Source: Oasisia sp. SBJ-2009
Lineage: Eukaryota > Annelida > Polychaeta > Sabellida > Siboglinidae
Length of the DNA: 64,000 nucleotides
NCBI GenBank assembly: GCA_964017155.1
Contig: OZ024857.1
Coordinates: 39,402,141-39,466,140, forward strand
Direction: 5' to 3'
Of this stretch, positions 37,601-44,785 are shown one piece after another. The notes under the pieces were generated by a model. It was given only the letters and a program-made list of their open reading frames with translations. It had not been told where the DNA came from and ran no database searches. The position numbers and the translations under genes are program-made. Every line of letters starts with the position of its first letter. The stretch's first letter is position 1.

Positions 37601-38706
37601 TGAACATGTAATACTTAAACCAGACATGTTCTTTTTTTGGAGCTTGCATTGTTTTCTTGAAATTGTGTTTAAATCTGTATAGAACTGACTTATTGCATTT
37701 TAATCGTACATCACCATCTATGAGGCGTCAAGTTACACTGGTATTGAAGTCAAACACACAATACAGACTTTTCCTCATACAAAATGTGTAATGAATATGG
37801 CTATCCATGCAAAATGTTATGTCACAAAACTGTAGTTTATGTCACAACGCCAGTGCCACTGTCACTGTCACTGTCACTTTGTTCTGTTGTCTTTCAGCGA
37901 TGCGTATTCACATCAGTGAGACAACGTACAAGTACCTGGCTAAGGATGCTGGGTTCAAACTGGCCTACCGAGACAGAGTGACTCTCAAGGTGACAGAATT
38001 CTCACATCGTGCACAGTTTATTGTCTCTTAGTTGAACTTTACGCTATCAAATGCAATTGCCCTGGAATAAAAAAGTACTTCTTACGAGGGTGTTTTAATG
38101 ATGGCAGCAGACTAAATAAATTGTCGACGTAGAACACAATAGTTTCATTGTTGTTTATTGTTTCATCATTACACATTACTGGCTCCATGGAGTAAGACGG
38201 ACAGAGTGATACATCAAGTAACCAGGGCATACCTGCATCATTCAAGATTTATCACCAATTCTCCTTTTCACAATTGGTTTTAATTTCTGGTACAATTCAT
38301 GATAAACTATTACAATTTGTGTTAGAAGTTTTTCCAAATTCTCCCAGTGGTAATTATTTCTGGTAAAATAAAAATATAATTCCATGATTTGCATTACAAG
38401 GCAGGACATCCAGAGTTATATTTCTCGTACAGTCACTGTTAAAACATCATCATGACTACACGCTGCGTGTTACAGGGCAAGACGACCATGCAGACCTACT
38501 GGCTGGTGGGGCGGGGCGACTACCACAAGCCCCTGCCTGACTTCAGGGCCCTGTCGGCCGAGGACAGTCCCCCACCCAGACTCCTGGGCCCTGCACCAGG
38601 GAAGACTGGGTCCTGCTCCACCCTGACAGTGGGCGACACACCCGACTCGAGGAAGACCTCCGTCAATGACATTGCAATGAACATTGATGACGTGCCATCA
38701 GCTTAG
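1..38706 (+). CDS. Receptor-type (membrane) guanylyl cyclase gene, 5'-partial, 22 exons
   Basis: Exons: 1-120, 734-952, 4354-4565, 4808-4918, 5045-5186, 5986-6125, 6371-6476, 10377-10455, 10925-11024, 12603-12845, 14535-14642, 15489-15560, 16016-16184, 16515-16658, 17178-17358, 18172-18312, 18544-18667, 34808-34876, 36076-36238, 37347-37457, 37898-37989, 38476-38706. All junction phases agree and the joined frame is open for 1024 codons to TAG. Window-relative domains: ANF-receptor ligand domain about 1-345, ending in a CGFQGEKC motif; membrane helix about 357-375; kinase-homology domain about 460-714; coiled dimerisation helix about 720-765; cyclase domain about 775-935; Ser/Pro tail. Family members make cGMP at the plasma membrane when a ligand binds outside. 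The N-terminus and signal peptide lie before base 1. The cyclase motif DTVNTASR reads DTVLTAAL here, so activity is doubtful. Unremarkable introns (5187-5985, 14643-15488, 15561-16015, 16185-16514, 16659-17177, 37458-37897, 37990-38475) show nothing recognisable. Confidence 0.93.
132..192. repeat. Perfect 27-bp inverted repeat (hairpin), 7-nt loop
   Basis: Arms 132-158 and 166-192 are exact reverse complements around the loop CACGTCA. It begins 11 bp after the splice donor at 121. It could be a small RNA hairpin or a local inverted duplication; it contains no coding motif. Confidence 0.9.
466..690. repeat. Compound microsatellite (CGTT, CGCT, GCAC, CA, TA)
   Basis: Successive runs of CGTT, CGCT, GCAC, CA dinucleotides and TA-rich DNA in the first cyclase intron. 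Spurious ORFs arise on both strands. Confidence 0.93.
734..952 (+). CDS. Guanylyl cyclase exon b: ligand-binding domain
   Basis: Acceptor TTGTTGCAG. Encodes [15 protein letters not shown] through VVKEAR. The donor GTAGGG at 953 (phase 1) was chosen over GTCAGT at 963 because only it joins in frame to the next exon, giving EARIVILCVV, a strongly conserved ANF-receptor motif. Confidence 0.85.
953..4353. other. Cyclase intron with a 180-bp direct repeat and AT microsatellite
   Basis: No exon is recognisable here. Segments 1089-1268 and 2542-2728 are diverged copies of each other in the same orientation (both start CCAGCAAGAATT and end CATGTATACTAA). A pure AT run lies at about 1598-1659. The rest is AT-rich unique sequence. 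Confidence 0.75.
4354..4565 (+). CDS. Guanylyl cyclase exon c: ligand-binding domain
   Basis: Acceptor TTCTGTTCAG. Reads [15 protein letters not shown] then [13 protein letters not shown], the usual helix and strand of the periplasmic-binding-like fold. Donor GTAACA, phase 0. Confidence 0.9.
4808..4918 (+). CDS. Guanylyl cyclase exon d: ligand-binding domain
   Basis: Acceptor TTTGTTGCAG, donor GTATGT, phase 0 at both ends. Encodes 37 residues including [14 protein letters not shown], a helical segment of the ligand domain. Confidence 0.87.
5045..5186 (+). CDS. Guanylyl cyclase exon e: ligand-binding domain
   Basis: Acceptor GATGTTTCAG, donor GTAAAA, phases 0 and 1. Reads [16 protein letters not shown], matching the 'yDAV.lyA.AL' helix of ANF receptors. 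Confidence 0.88.
5986..6125 (+). CDS. Guanylyl cyclase exon f: ligand-binding domain
   Basis: Acceptor TTTGCCCAG; donor GTGAGA. With the phase-1 base it reads [15 protein letters not shown], matching the 'G.tG.v.lD.nGDR' motif. A 22-bp tandem duplication (about 5905-5950) lies just before the acceptor. Confidence 0.86.
6371..6476 (+). CDS. Guanylyl cyclase exon g: juxtamembrane ectodomain
   Basis: Acceptor ATGTTACAG, phase 0. Encodes DIIWGDGS and CGFQGEKCP, the cysteine-bearing 'CGF.ge.C' motif that precedes the membrane helix in this family. The donor GTGGGT at 6477 (phase 1) leads straight into the 22-bp tandem array. Confidence 0.92.
6480..9945 (+). repeat. 22-bp minisatellite with about 1.24-kb higher-order duplication (cyclase intron)
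   Basis: About 3.45 kb of a unit close to ACAGTCACTCATCAACAACT, with 19-20-bp variants lacking part of CATCA. The rare variant CTACACTGTTAGTC occurs at 8403 and again at 9645, and a GTCACTGTC...GTCATTCATC combination at about 7981 and 9223. Both pairs are 1242 bp apart, so a block of the array was itself duplicated. It fills most of the intron before the membrane-helix exon. That exon begins ACTACACAGT, which matches part of the unit. Long open frames here are a repeat artefact. Confidence 0.95.
10377..10455 (+). CDS. Guanylyl cyclase exon h: transmembrane helix
   Basis: Acceptor GTACTTACAG; donor GTAAGT, phases 1 and 2. Encodes [20 protein letters not shown] followed by ALFVTR: one hydrophobic span followed by a basic stop-transfer residue. 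Confidence 0.9.
10925..11024 (+). CDS. Guanylyl cyclase exon i: juxtamembrane cytoplasmic
   Basis: Acceptor TGCAATGCAG; donor GTAAGT. Reads [17 protein letters not shown], the 'E.eL..m.W.i...di' signature that starts the cytoplasmic half of receptor guanylyl cyclases. Confidence 0.92.
11156..12325 (+). repeat. 26-bp minisatellite (cyclase intron)
   Basis: About 45 copies of a 26-bp unit (TCTACCTATCTACGTGTC then TACACCTG, with TATACCTG variants). Variants cluster in blocks: TATACC at both ends and TACACC in the middle. Because 78 bp is three units, all three + frames stay open, giving spurious ORFs. Confidence 0.95.
12603..12845 (+). CDS. Guanylyl cyclase exon j: start of kinase-homology domain
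   Basis: Acceptor TCTTCCAG, phase 0. A Ser/Gly-rich linker ([13 protein letters not shown]) leads to [20 protein letters not shown], the first strands of the kinase-homology domain. The donor GTAGGT at 12846 is embedded in the start of a G-rich array. Confidence 0.9.
12846..13890 (+). repeat. 16-bp G-rich minisatellite (cyclase intron)
   Basis: About 65 copies of GGTTGAGTGGGTGGGT with GGGAGGGT and GGGAGTGT variants, starting at the exon j donor. The sense strand has regularly spaced G runs (GGGTGGGTGG). The antisense frames read Pro/Thr/His repeats, which are artefacts. Confidence 0.95.
14130..14545 (+). repeat. About 39-bp tandem repeat that includes a splice acceptor and exon start
   Basis: Ten copies of a unit with CCCTAACCCTTGCTTCAG followed by ATGACTG or a close variant. 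The last copy is the true acceptor of exon k (14535), whose coding start is ATGACTGTGGATCTG. Each upstream copy therefore repeats a polypyrimidine tract, the CAG and the first coding bases. Confidence 0.85.
14535..14642 (+). CDS. Guanylyl cyclase exon k: kinase-homology domain
   Basis: Acceptor CTTGCTTCAG, donor GTAAAT, phase 0 at both ends. Reads [14 protein letters not shown] then [11 protein letters not shown], the hinge region typical of guanylyl cyclase kinase-homology domains ('FiGa...EYCprGSL'). Confidence 0.93.
15489..15560 (+). CDS. Guanylyl cyclase exon l: kinase-homology domain
   Basis: Acceptor TATTTTTCAG, donor GTGAGC, phase 0. Encodes [20 protein letters not shown] then DIFK, matching 'DVLeNe.i.LD.mFr.SL..DI.kG'. 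Confidence 0.92.
16016..16184 (+). CDS. Guanylyl cyclase exon m: kinase-homology domain
   Basis: Acceptor GAATTGTTTAAG; donor GTAAAT, phase 1. Reads [20 protein letters not shown] then [16 protein letters not shown]. The catalytic-loop Asp of true kinases is absent (CHGRLKSPN in place of HRD), as expected for this pseudokinase domain. Confidence 0.93.
16515..16658 (+). CDS. Guanylyl cyclase exon n: kinase-homology domain
   Basis: Acceptor TGTCCCCCAG; donor GTAAAA, phases 1 and 1. Reads FWLAPELLR and [20 protein letters not shown], equivalent to the APE and subdomain IX motifs. Confidence 0.93.
17178..17358 (+). CDS. Guanylyl cyclase exon o: end of kinase-homology domain
   Basis: Acceptor TTGTGAGCAG. 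Reads [20 protein letters not shown] then [15 protein letters not shown], the C-lobe motif 'cW.e.p..RP.f..i'. The donor GTCAGA at 17359 (phase 2) is weak but is the only one that keeps frame into exon p. Confidence 0.87.
17650..18165 (+). repeat. 14-bp minisatellite (cyclase intron)
   Basis: About 36 copies of GATGACATGGTTAT, with ...GGTTAA and ...TGATTAT variants. It ends directly at the exon p acceptor, whose upstream bases GATGACTTGTTGACAG look like a diverged unit. Confidence 0.93.
18172..18312 (+). CDS. Guanylyl cyclase exon p: dimerisation (signalling) helix
   Basis: Acceptor TTGTTGACAG. Reads [20 protein letters not shown] then [12 protein letters not shown], the coiled-coil linker found between kinase-homology and cyclase domains. 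Donor GTGAAT, phase 2. Confidence 0.93.
18544..18667 (+). CDS. Guanylyl cyclase exon q: cyclase domain, first metal motif
   Basis: Acceptor TGTGTTACAG; donor GTAGGG, phases 2 and 0. Reads SVAECLKHG then [16 protein letters not shown]. The metal-binding Asp of FSDI is kept, but the usual Gly of VGFT is Gln (VQFT). Confidence 0.93.
18985..34612 (+). repeat. Giant 24-bp minisatellite (about 650 units) with multi-kb higher-order repeats
   Basis: About 15.6 kb of the unit ATGAGTGGTCTGTCACCAAG + TGGC, inside the intron between exons q and r. The first 1.5 kb is nearly uniform; from about 20.5 kb units diversify (TGACATG, CCACCAAATG, CATTGAG, GTTACCAAG). Marker combinations recur at fixed distances: 21451/25636, 22517/26702 and 23751/27936 are each 4185 bp apart; 27936/30237 and 28978/31279 are 2301 bp apart; 30237/32875 is 2638 bp. 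Unit length is a multiple of 3, so four frames are open for kilobases. There is no splice phase, start or codon bias to support coding, and I treat it as intronic. Confidence 0.96.
34808..34876 (+). CDS. Guanylyl cyclase exon r: cyclase domain
   Basis: Acceptor CTGTTGCAG; donor GTATAT, phase 0 at both ends. Reads [20 protein letters not shown] then VYK, the 'QVV.lLN.LYt.FD.ii..hdvYK' segment. It joins across a 16-kb intron to exon q in frame. Confidence 0.93.
35451..36091 (+). repeat. 44-bp tandem repeat carrying a splice acceptor and the [10 protein letters not shown] cyclase motif
   Basis: Fifteen head-to-tail copies with no length change: acceptor-like GAG|GTG junctions fall at 35460, 35504 and every 44 bp to 36076, the real exon start. 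Each copy holds CTGTGTTTGAG then GTGGAGACAATAGGGGACG then CCTACATGTTGACA. Variation is confined to the GACACC/GATGTC/GACGTC/GACGCC triplets. A copy used as an exon start would hit TAG within 18 codons. Confidence 0.95.
36076..36238 (+). CDS. Guanylyl cyclase exon s: cyclase domain, second metal motif
   Basis: The acceptor CTGTGTTTGAG is the last of 15 tandem copies. Reads [20 protein letters not shown] then [13 protein letters not shown]. The second metal Asp and the guanine-recognising Glu of VETIGDAYM are present. Donor GTGAGT at 36239, phase 1. Confidence 0.92.
36530..37390 (+). repeat. 63-bp tandem repeat carrying a splice acceptor and the [12 protein letters not shown] cyclase motif
   Basis: Fourteen copies; acceptor AG|GTGTACACAGTGGCCC junctions lie at 36530, 36593 and so on to 37347, the true exon. 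All spacings are 63 bp except one 61-bp step (36908 to 36969). The copies keep the exon's own reading frame ([20 protein letters not shown]), so copies after 36969 can be translated continuously into the real exon. Confidence 0.95.
37347..37457 (+). CDS. Guanylyl cyclase exon t: cyclase domain, altered catalytic motif
   Basis: Acceptor TCTGTTGTAG; donor GTATGT, phases 1 and 1. Reads [20 protein letters not shown] then [17 protein letters not shown]. The guanine-selective Cys of MPRYC is kept. The family motif DTVNTASRMES reads [11 protein letters not shown], losing the Asn and Arg that contact the nucleotide. Confidence 0.93.
37898..37989 (+). CDS. Guanylyl cyclase exon u: end of cyclase domain
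   Basis: Acceptor TGTCTTTCAG, phases 1 and 0. Reads [20 protein letters not shown] then [10 protein letters not shown], matching the 'rIH+S..t...L' C-terminal part of class III cyclases. Confidence 0.93.
38476..38706 (+). CDS. Guanylyl cyclase last exon and stop
   Basis: Acceptor GTGTTACAG. Reads [13 protein letters not shown], the family 'GKG.M.TYWL.G' ending, then a 60-residue Ser/Pro/Asp-rich tail and TAG at 38704-38706. Codons are GC-richer than the surrounding intron. Confidence 0.94.
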   Translation, partial: GKTTMQTYWLVGRGDYHKPLPDFRALSAEDSPPPRLLGPAPGKTGSCSTLTVGDTPDSRKTSVNDIAMNIDDVPSA

Positions 38707-39160
38707 CTGAATCAATATTTTGTAACTGATCAACAGTGCTGAGGTATATACAACTGATGACATTTACTGGGGTCTGTCTCCTCAGTTACAGCAGTAGTGG
38801 TAAAACAGAGGCAATGATAGCCTTAAAATATAAAAAACACAGTACAATATATTCCCTTTCTCATGTTTTGACCTGTCAGAATAATATTTGTGTTTCTGTT
38901 GTTTAAACCGACAAATCCTGTTGAATCCTAAGATGTGACAAGGAAAATACATCCCAGGGTAAACACATACACGAAATGTGAACAAATTGTTGATATCTTT
39001 GCCAAAATATTTCCATGAAAATTGTTTCTACCTACAACATTTGAAAGCATAATACACAACTGTTATTAACTGTTATTCTGATTGGGTAAAGTAACTATGA
39101 GCAGCTGAAGGTATGTGACACTTCCTGCTACTGTAGTTGCCAGCCTTCAGTGTGTTGACA
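38707..39160. other. Intergenic, tail-to-tail between cyclase and NAT10
   Basis: 454 bp between the cyclase TAG and the NAT10 TGA on the opposite strand. It should hold both 3' UTR ends. I see no canonical AATAAA for either gene in this interval. Confidence 0.6.
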
Positions 39161-39266
39161 TCAACGTTTGCCGTGTTTGTGCTTCTTGAAGGGCCGTTTC
39201 TTGCCGTCACCTGCCTCGGTCAACTTGTCCAAGTCCACTTCTGGTGTCCTCTTCTTCTTCAGGTTA
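39161..39266 (-). CDS. NAT10: NAT10 last exon (basic tail, stop)
   Basis: Acceptor GACTCCAG on the - strand; encodes NLKKKRTPEVDLDKL then GKKRPFKKHKHGKR and TGA. The Lys/Arg-rich end is typical of the family's nucleolar targeting tail. Confidence 0.9.
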
Positions 39267-42200
39267 CTGGAGTCACAAATAGGTTGATAAAGAAGCTGGT
39301 ATCAGTCTACATAGATATTACCTGAACAATATCTAATGTGTCAAATGTTGTTGGCATATTTCTATAGAAGAATATTTACAGAATTTGACATAGCAAGAGT
39401 GGTCATTTGTATAATTACTGAATGTTTTGTAACTGTAAACGTTGATAGTTAAATGGTAGGAGATTGATCTACATTTGTTTAATATTTATACAATTATTCT
39501 GAATATGCCTGTGATAGTCTGTCAATAAATATTACATAAAAAGAATTGTTTAATTCAAGAATGCCAATATCTTTACACCATTGCACTCCATCCAGTCACA
39601 CAAACACATCGTGTAGGTGGGCGTGAATGTCACTGACCTCTTCACACTGACCAGTCCAGCAGGTTTGCCACTGGACAGAGCCTGGCCCCAGTCCTCCTCT
39701 GAGCCACGGATGGAGAACTGACTGAGATCCAGGCCTTTCAACACATCCAGATCCTTCTTTTGTTTCTCCCTCACTTCCTGCGCAGCCTCACTCTGAGTGT
39801 CAGCCAGAACAAACATGGGTGATTACACACACGTTAAGTCTACACTGCTTGGTTTGTAAACAGCTTGTAAAGTTGCACAACAGAATAACTAAGAATCTAA
39901 ATAATCAAGACAGTTTCAGAATCTGAATACAATTTACTAGAAATATGATAATCACATTTTAAAGTGTTTTAAAGAATCGAATTAAAAAAGGAACAATTGT
40001 TTCTCTTCTAAACTTGAATTGGTTTGGTTGGTGTGCTAAAACAATTTTTTACACCACTATTCAGGAAGGGCATGATACATGAAAATATACATAATCTGTT
40101 TACGTTAATGATCAAAGAACATTGTTAAATCTTGAAGTGTTAACCTGTTTAACTTCTTATTTTATTCTGTTAACTGACATGAGTGTTTAGAGGTCCCATG
40201 AAAGTGGACTGACCAGTTCATCATCCATGGTCTGTTTCACTGGCTGCATGTTGATCTCTCGTCTCTCGATCATCTCCTGCTCAACTGCACACTCCTGGAT
40301 CTGGCTGAAGTACTGCAACACGAGGCTCACTTATATACGCTGTAATACTGTATCACCTCTGACTGATTGAGATTTATTTTTACCAAAATATATGTAACTT
40401 GTCTTCAGGCACATTAGTACAGTTTCTACATCAATTTTAACTGGCCAATCACCAAAATACCATGAAAAAACGGAATTGGATTAGCTATGTTTTAGTAATG
40501 GTAATCCAAGCTTATTGTCAAGGTATTATTTTAAATATGTAATGAAGATATATATATATATATATATAATTTAATGGGTTGACTACATTTAAAAATTGCA
40601 GTTCCTGGGTAGTATTAATTTACATATATCTAACTATTAATTCATTTCATAACCAAAACAAAAACTATACTTGACATCATGTTTTATTAACGATATCCTT
40701 GAACACTTGGATTTGAAACATCAACTGATAAAGAAGCACCTAATGATTCAACTGAACTAATAAAGAAGCACCTGTGCCTACCTGGACGACCTTCCTGATG
40801 CACCTGTTGAAGAGCCCCAGTATCTGGCTGGCCGGGAGGTCAATCTCCTTGCCCAGCTGCTCCACTGTCTTGTGTTGTAGCCCCAGCCCCAGTAGGATGG
40901 CCTGAAGAAAGTAAGGGCAGATTTGAATAATAACATGCGTTTGATATCCTAAATACAGGTGCTAAACTAAGCAACTATTGAAAATTATGAAGCTGAGATC
41001 CCACTGATTGAGTGGTGCTACGTACCGACTGAGCGGTGCTGAGGTGGACGTCGATGTGGTGCTGGAAGTGGAGGCTGCTGATGGTGGGGAGCAGGTCCAT
41101 GATGAGATGGTAGTCGACCATGTTCTGTGAGTACAGCTCCAGTCTCTTCAGGTCGTACTTGGTGAAGTACGTGTCCAGCTCCTGTCTCGACATTGCTGCA
41201 ACATCAACGCATGAGAACAAGATCTGAGAGACTCACGGCAGTCCTCTACCTGGCACCAGTCTACACATGGTGTATTTTTTATTACAATACAAAAATGTCG
41301 CATTGCAAAAATCCTCAGAAACAGCCTTTACACAAGTAAAAGCTAAAGGGTCAGTCGATCTTGTACAGCTATCTGTTCAACTCCCAGTGCAACATTAACG
41401 AATGACAAACACACAGAAAGGATAACGTTATAACATAAAAATATGTTACACCTCAAATATTATTACTATTCCGTGTGTACCGAGCGACCAACAATGAACT
41501 TTAAGAAGTGCAAGTGCATCCACTAGGGGCAGCACCAGTACCTTGCAGTGGTGTTCGGTATTGTCGATGTTGCAGAAGATTAAGAGCGAGTGAGGGAGTG
41601 AAGCTGCGGAACTGATACGACAACAACGCACCAAAGCGCCGCCGGAAGTCTGCAACAAATATTGGGATATGAACAAAACATTACAACAAGAACCAACATA
41701 TTATTTTGGATTTAAACAAAATTCAAATTTTTTAACATATGGTGAAATTTAAAATATACCAAGATGGTGCAGGGACCGATCCACTAAGTTAGAGATCTTC
41801 CCCTGCCTCTATGTCACACTGACCTTTCCAGTAGGCCATCAGCCACTCCTCCTCCTTCCCACTCTTCCCTGTTGCCTCCTGCCCAGCCTCCTCCTTCCCA
41901 CCATCCTCTTCCTCCTCATTCAGGATCTTCAGCATGATGCAGGAATGTTCTCCAGTCAGGTCATTCTGTCAAAACACAGATCATGTATAGCTGGAGAACA
42001 ATGTGAAACTGTCACAAATGTTTAATCACTAAATGTAACAAATGTCCTTCCTTAATATGTGGAGTTGACTATTTTTAATGTATGCCTTGTTCAACTCATG
42101 TTTTATCACCGAATCCAGAATTAAGATATCTAACTTTAATATAGGATTATTTAACTTAGGATTGCCATGTTACAAGACCCATAAAGTTAACTCACCGCAG

Positions 42201-44785
42201 TCTGCCGCAGGTACACAGGAATGTAGCCACTTCTCTTCCAGAATCTGAAGGTAACACATTGGTTTATAATAAAAATACATCAGCTAGATTTTCATCACTT
42301 CTCTATGGAAATATACCTCAATATAAAATTATAATGATCATTTATCTCTGTCAGAAGGGGAAATGAGTTGGAATTTTTAATATTAGCCAAGTTGAAGATG
42401 GTATATTAACAGTTTGATTCAAAGAAATGTCTTATACATATTGTCGTTTTTCCTAGTGTGTCTTAATTTTTTTAGTGGCCAAGTGTCACATTTGAAACAC
42501 AAACAGTTGTACTAAGGCAATAGGTGACTAAAGCAATGCCTGTCTAAATAGTGTGGTGGGTGTAAGCTGTTGCTTACTTGAGGAGGTTTGCTGTGAGTCC
42601 AAATGAGACTCCGAGGTAGTCCAGTTTCTCCGGGGGGCGTTCACTCAGCTTCAGCAGCAAGGGGGGCAGATTCTTCCTGGGGGTGATTCGTTCCTCTAGC
42701 AGACTGACACTCTGTGGAAAACATGGGGTACTCTAAGACTTCAGACTGATATACTGTGGGAAAATATTTGCCTCAGAAAAACATACTGATAAAATAGTTT
42801 ATTTGCAAGAGTTAGATCAATGGGTCGTATGGATAAGTTGGTTTGTAAGATTTAGAACAGATCGATGACTAATTGTTTGCCTAATGTGTATAATAATTGA
42901 TCACTGGATTGTAAGAATGAGAACAATGCATAATTGTTTGTATCAAACGTAAAACAACAGACTTCACTTCTAAAATTTAGAACAATGAACTGTAAAGATT
43001 AGGGTTATTTGAATGTAGATCAACTACATGTGACAATGTACCTCGGTGTCGACAGAGGGAGCCTCCTGTGCTGACTGACTCTCTGTCTCTGACAGATTTG
43101 GTATCTTGCCTTCGTAGTACTGCTGAAGCATCTCCATAGCCCGACTGCCATAACCCATCTGGGAGACGGCAAGACACAACAAACTCAACACAAACACCTT
43201 GGCTAAAAAACAGGTCAGCACAGATCATCTAGTTGTGTGTAGCCACATAACTTCTAAACATGATTCTTCTCATCTTTGTAGATAAAAGTGTTTGTATGAA
43301 ACATGGTCTTAAAAAGAAGTACATTTTTATCAAATGTTCAATATGCATAAATAAAAAATACCTGAGTTGATAGATTAACACAGCCATTCTTCGACTTCAA
43401 AACACATTTGATAATCAAGCACTTAGGTATATTTACACGAATCCATAATATTATCTTACATCAACAAACATAGTTTATTATATAATAAGGTTTATTTCAG
43501 ACAAGACGTCCATATATGTATACATAAAATACAATTAAAAAAAAAGAAAAGTACAATACATATAATACAATCAAAGCAATGAGATCAACGTAAAAATATA
43601 AGTGTAAAATTTAAAAAGTTATGTCTAAATATATGAGGAAATGAATTAAATAAGTTGTAAAAATAAATATAAAATAAAATAAAATTAAAAATGATTAAAA
43701 AATAAATACAATACTAATGACATGTGTACAATAAAGACCTCCAGTATGAGTACAAATGGCTCTTAAAATGAATGTCGGTATGAAGGTAATTAATAAAAAG
43801 GATATTATCTGACTGATGAAGACGACATAAAAGACTGAATATTGATGAACGAATGCGTTCATTGAAGGATTTAATATAGTTGGTGGCAAACATAAAACTT
43901 GCACTACATCTTGGGGGTAAGTTTAGTAAAATTCTGAGGCTATTATTGTATGCGACAGTAATGCTTTTGAGGCTATATTTTTTGAATGTGCACCAAAGAC
44001 TAGAAGTATACATAGGAGCACAGTATGCTTGAAATAAAATAATTTTGGTAGAAATATTACAAAGACAAAATTTTCGAGCTAATACATTGGCTTGGGCATA
44101 AAGGCATCTTTTTTGTCTGGCTATGTCGTCATCATCAGTCAGGTTATTGTTGATTATATGACCAAGATATTTACATTTTGTAGTATAAGGTAATGGATGG
44201 TTATCGAGATGGATACAATGAAAATGTTTCCTGTCCTGGGATTGGTTGTCAATAACCATACAAAAGGACTTCTTGGCATTATAAGTAATATTGAACAATT
44301 CGCCATACTTGGCACAACAATCGGTAAGTTTTCTCAAACCAGCAACACTGGGAGAAAAAATACAGAGGTCATCAGCATACATCAAGTGGTTGATTAAGGT
44401 GCCAGCATAAAGACAACCAATATATAATTTGTTTAGATTAACGCTTAAGTCGTCCATGTACACATTGAAAAGATGGGGGGAAAGGATTCCACCCTGTTTA
44501 ACACCATTGGAAACAGTAAAAAAGCTAGAAAATCCCTGACACCATCTGATGGTAAATTGTTGGGTACCGTACCAGTGGTATAGAATGCGTACAATAAAAG
44601 CTGGACAGCCACGATCAATTAATTTACCAAATAGCTTGCTGTGGTTAACTTTGTCGAAGGCTTTGGAGGCAATTATAACAAATTATATTAATAACTAAGG
44701 TGTCTCTTACCCCCTGGTAGTCGGGGTGGGTGGCGATTCTGACAACCCTTCCCCCTGACAGACTACCAAAGTCATGGTCTTGAAA
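39161..44785 (-). CDS. NAT10: NAT10-type RNA cytidine acetyltransferase, C-terminal 424 residues only (11 exons)
   Basis: Exons on the - strand, in order: 44785-44711, 43158-43042, 42711-42578, 42244-42196, 41965-41824, 41649-41542, 41195-41026, 40901-40782, 40312-40214, 39792-39638, 39266-39161. All phases match and there is no internal stop. It starts inside the GNAT domain (FQDHDFGSLSGGRVVRIA), carries the acetyl-CoA motif HPDYQGMGYGSRA, then ITPRKNLPPLLLKLSERPPE, RSGYIPVYLRQT, DLKRLELYSQNMVDYHLIMD, and ends in a Lys/Arg-rich nucleolar-type tail. NAT10/Kre33 acetylates cytidines in 18S rRNA and tRNA. Family members are about 1000 residues, so the helicase part and the first part of the GNAT domain are missing. 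The exon at 44785 needs an upstream exon (phase 0), and I found none up to base 64000. Apart from the LINE (43470-44670), introns hold nothing recognisable. Confidence 0.93.
39638..39792 (-). CDS. NAT10: NAT10 exon
   Basis: Encodes SEAAQEVREKQKKDLDVLKG then LDLSQFSIRGSEEDW, the conserved 'DLSQ..IRG.e..W' block near the C-terminus. Donor GTCAGT, phase 2. Confidence 0.93.
40214..40312 (-). CDS. NAT10: NAT10 exon
   Basis: Encodes YFSQIQECAVEQEMIERREI then NMQPVKQTMDDEL. Phase 0 at both ends, acceptor GTGTTGCAG, donor GTCAGT. Confidence 0.9.
40782..40901 (-). CDS. NAT10: NAT10 exon
   Basis: Encodes AILLGLGLQHKTVEQLGKEI then DLPASQILGLFNRCIRKVVQ, a highly conserved block in NAT10. Phase 0 at both ends, donor GTAGGC. 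Confidence 0.94.
41026..41195 (-). CDS. NAT10: NAT10 exon
   Basis: Encodes MSRQELDTYFTKYDLKRLEL then YSQNMVDYHLIMDLLPTISS. The donor GTACGT after TCG gives phase 0 into the next exon; phase 1 at its start. Confidence 0.94.
41542..41649 (-). CDS. NAT10: NAT10 exon
   Basis: Encodes FRRRFGALLSYQFRSFTPSL then ALNLLQHRQYRTPLQ. Phase 1 at both ends; acceptor TTTGTTGCAG, donor GTACTG. Confidence 0.92.
41824..41965 (-). CDS. NAT10: NAT10 exon
   Basis: Encodes NDLTGEHSCIMLKILNEEEE, a Glu/Gly-rich linker and WLMAYWK. The acidic insert is longer than I expect for the family. Donor GTCAGT, phase 1. Confidence 0.92.
42196..42244 (-). CDS. NAT10: NAT10 exon (49 bp)
   Basis: Tiny exon encoding FWKRSGYIPVYLRQTA. 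Donor GTGAGT. It restores frame between flanking exons (phases 2 and 0). Confidence 0.92.
42578..42711 (-). CDS. NAT10: NAT10 exon
   Basis: Encodes SVSLLEERITPRKNLPPLLL then KLSERPPEKLDYLGVSFGLT. Donor GTAAGC, phase 2. Confidence 0.94.
43042..43158 (-). CDS. NAT10: NAT10 exon (acetyl-CoA loop, second half)
   Basis: Encodes MGYGSRAMEMLQQYYEGKIP and an acidic stretch ending SVDTE. With the preceding exon it completes the QGMGYGS acetyl-CoA binding loop. Phase 0 at both ends. Confidence 0.94.
43470..44670 (-). mobile_element. 5'-truncated non-LTR retrotransposon (LINE) fragment in a NAT10 intron
   Basis: On the - strand from about 44670 it reads ASKAFDKVNHSKLFGKLIDR, GVKQGGILSPHLFNVYMDDL and, about 44379-44368, the YADD catalytic motif, continuing as an open frame to 43714. 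This is the palm and thumb of a LINE reverse transcriptase. The sequence joins NAT10 intron DNA inside motif A, so the first catalytic Asp, the N-terminus and the endonuclease are gone. The 3' boundary is approximate, in AT-rich DNA. Confidence 0.88.
44711..44785 (-). CDS. NAT10: NAT10 first exon in window (GNAT core)
   Basis: Acceptor ATCTGTTGTAG on the - strand; encodes FQDHDFGSLSGGRVVRIATH then PDYQG. Donor GTAAGA, phase 0. The acceptor implies an upstream exon, but none is visible in the next 19 kb. Confidence 0.92.
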
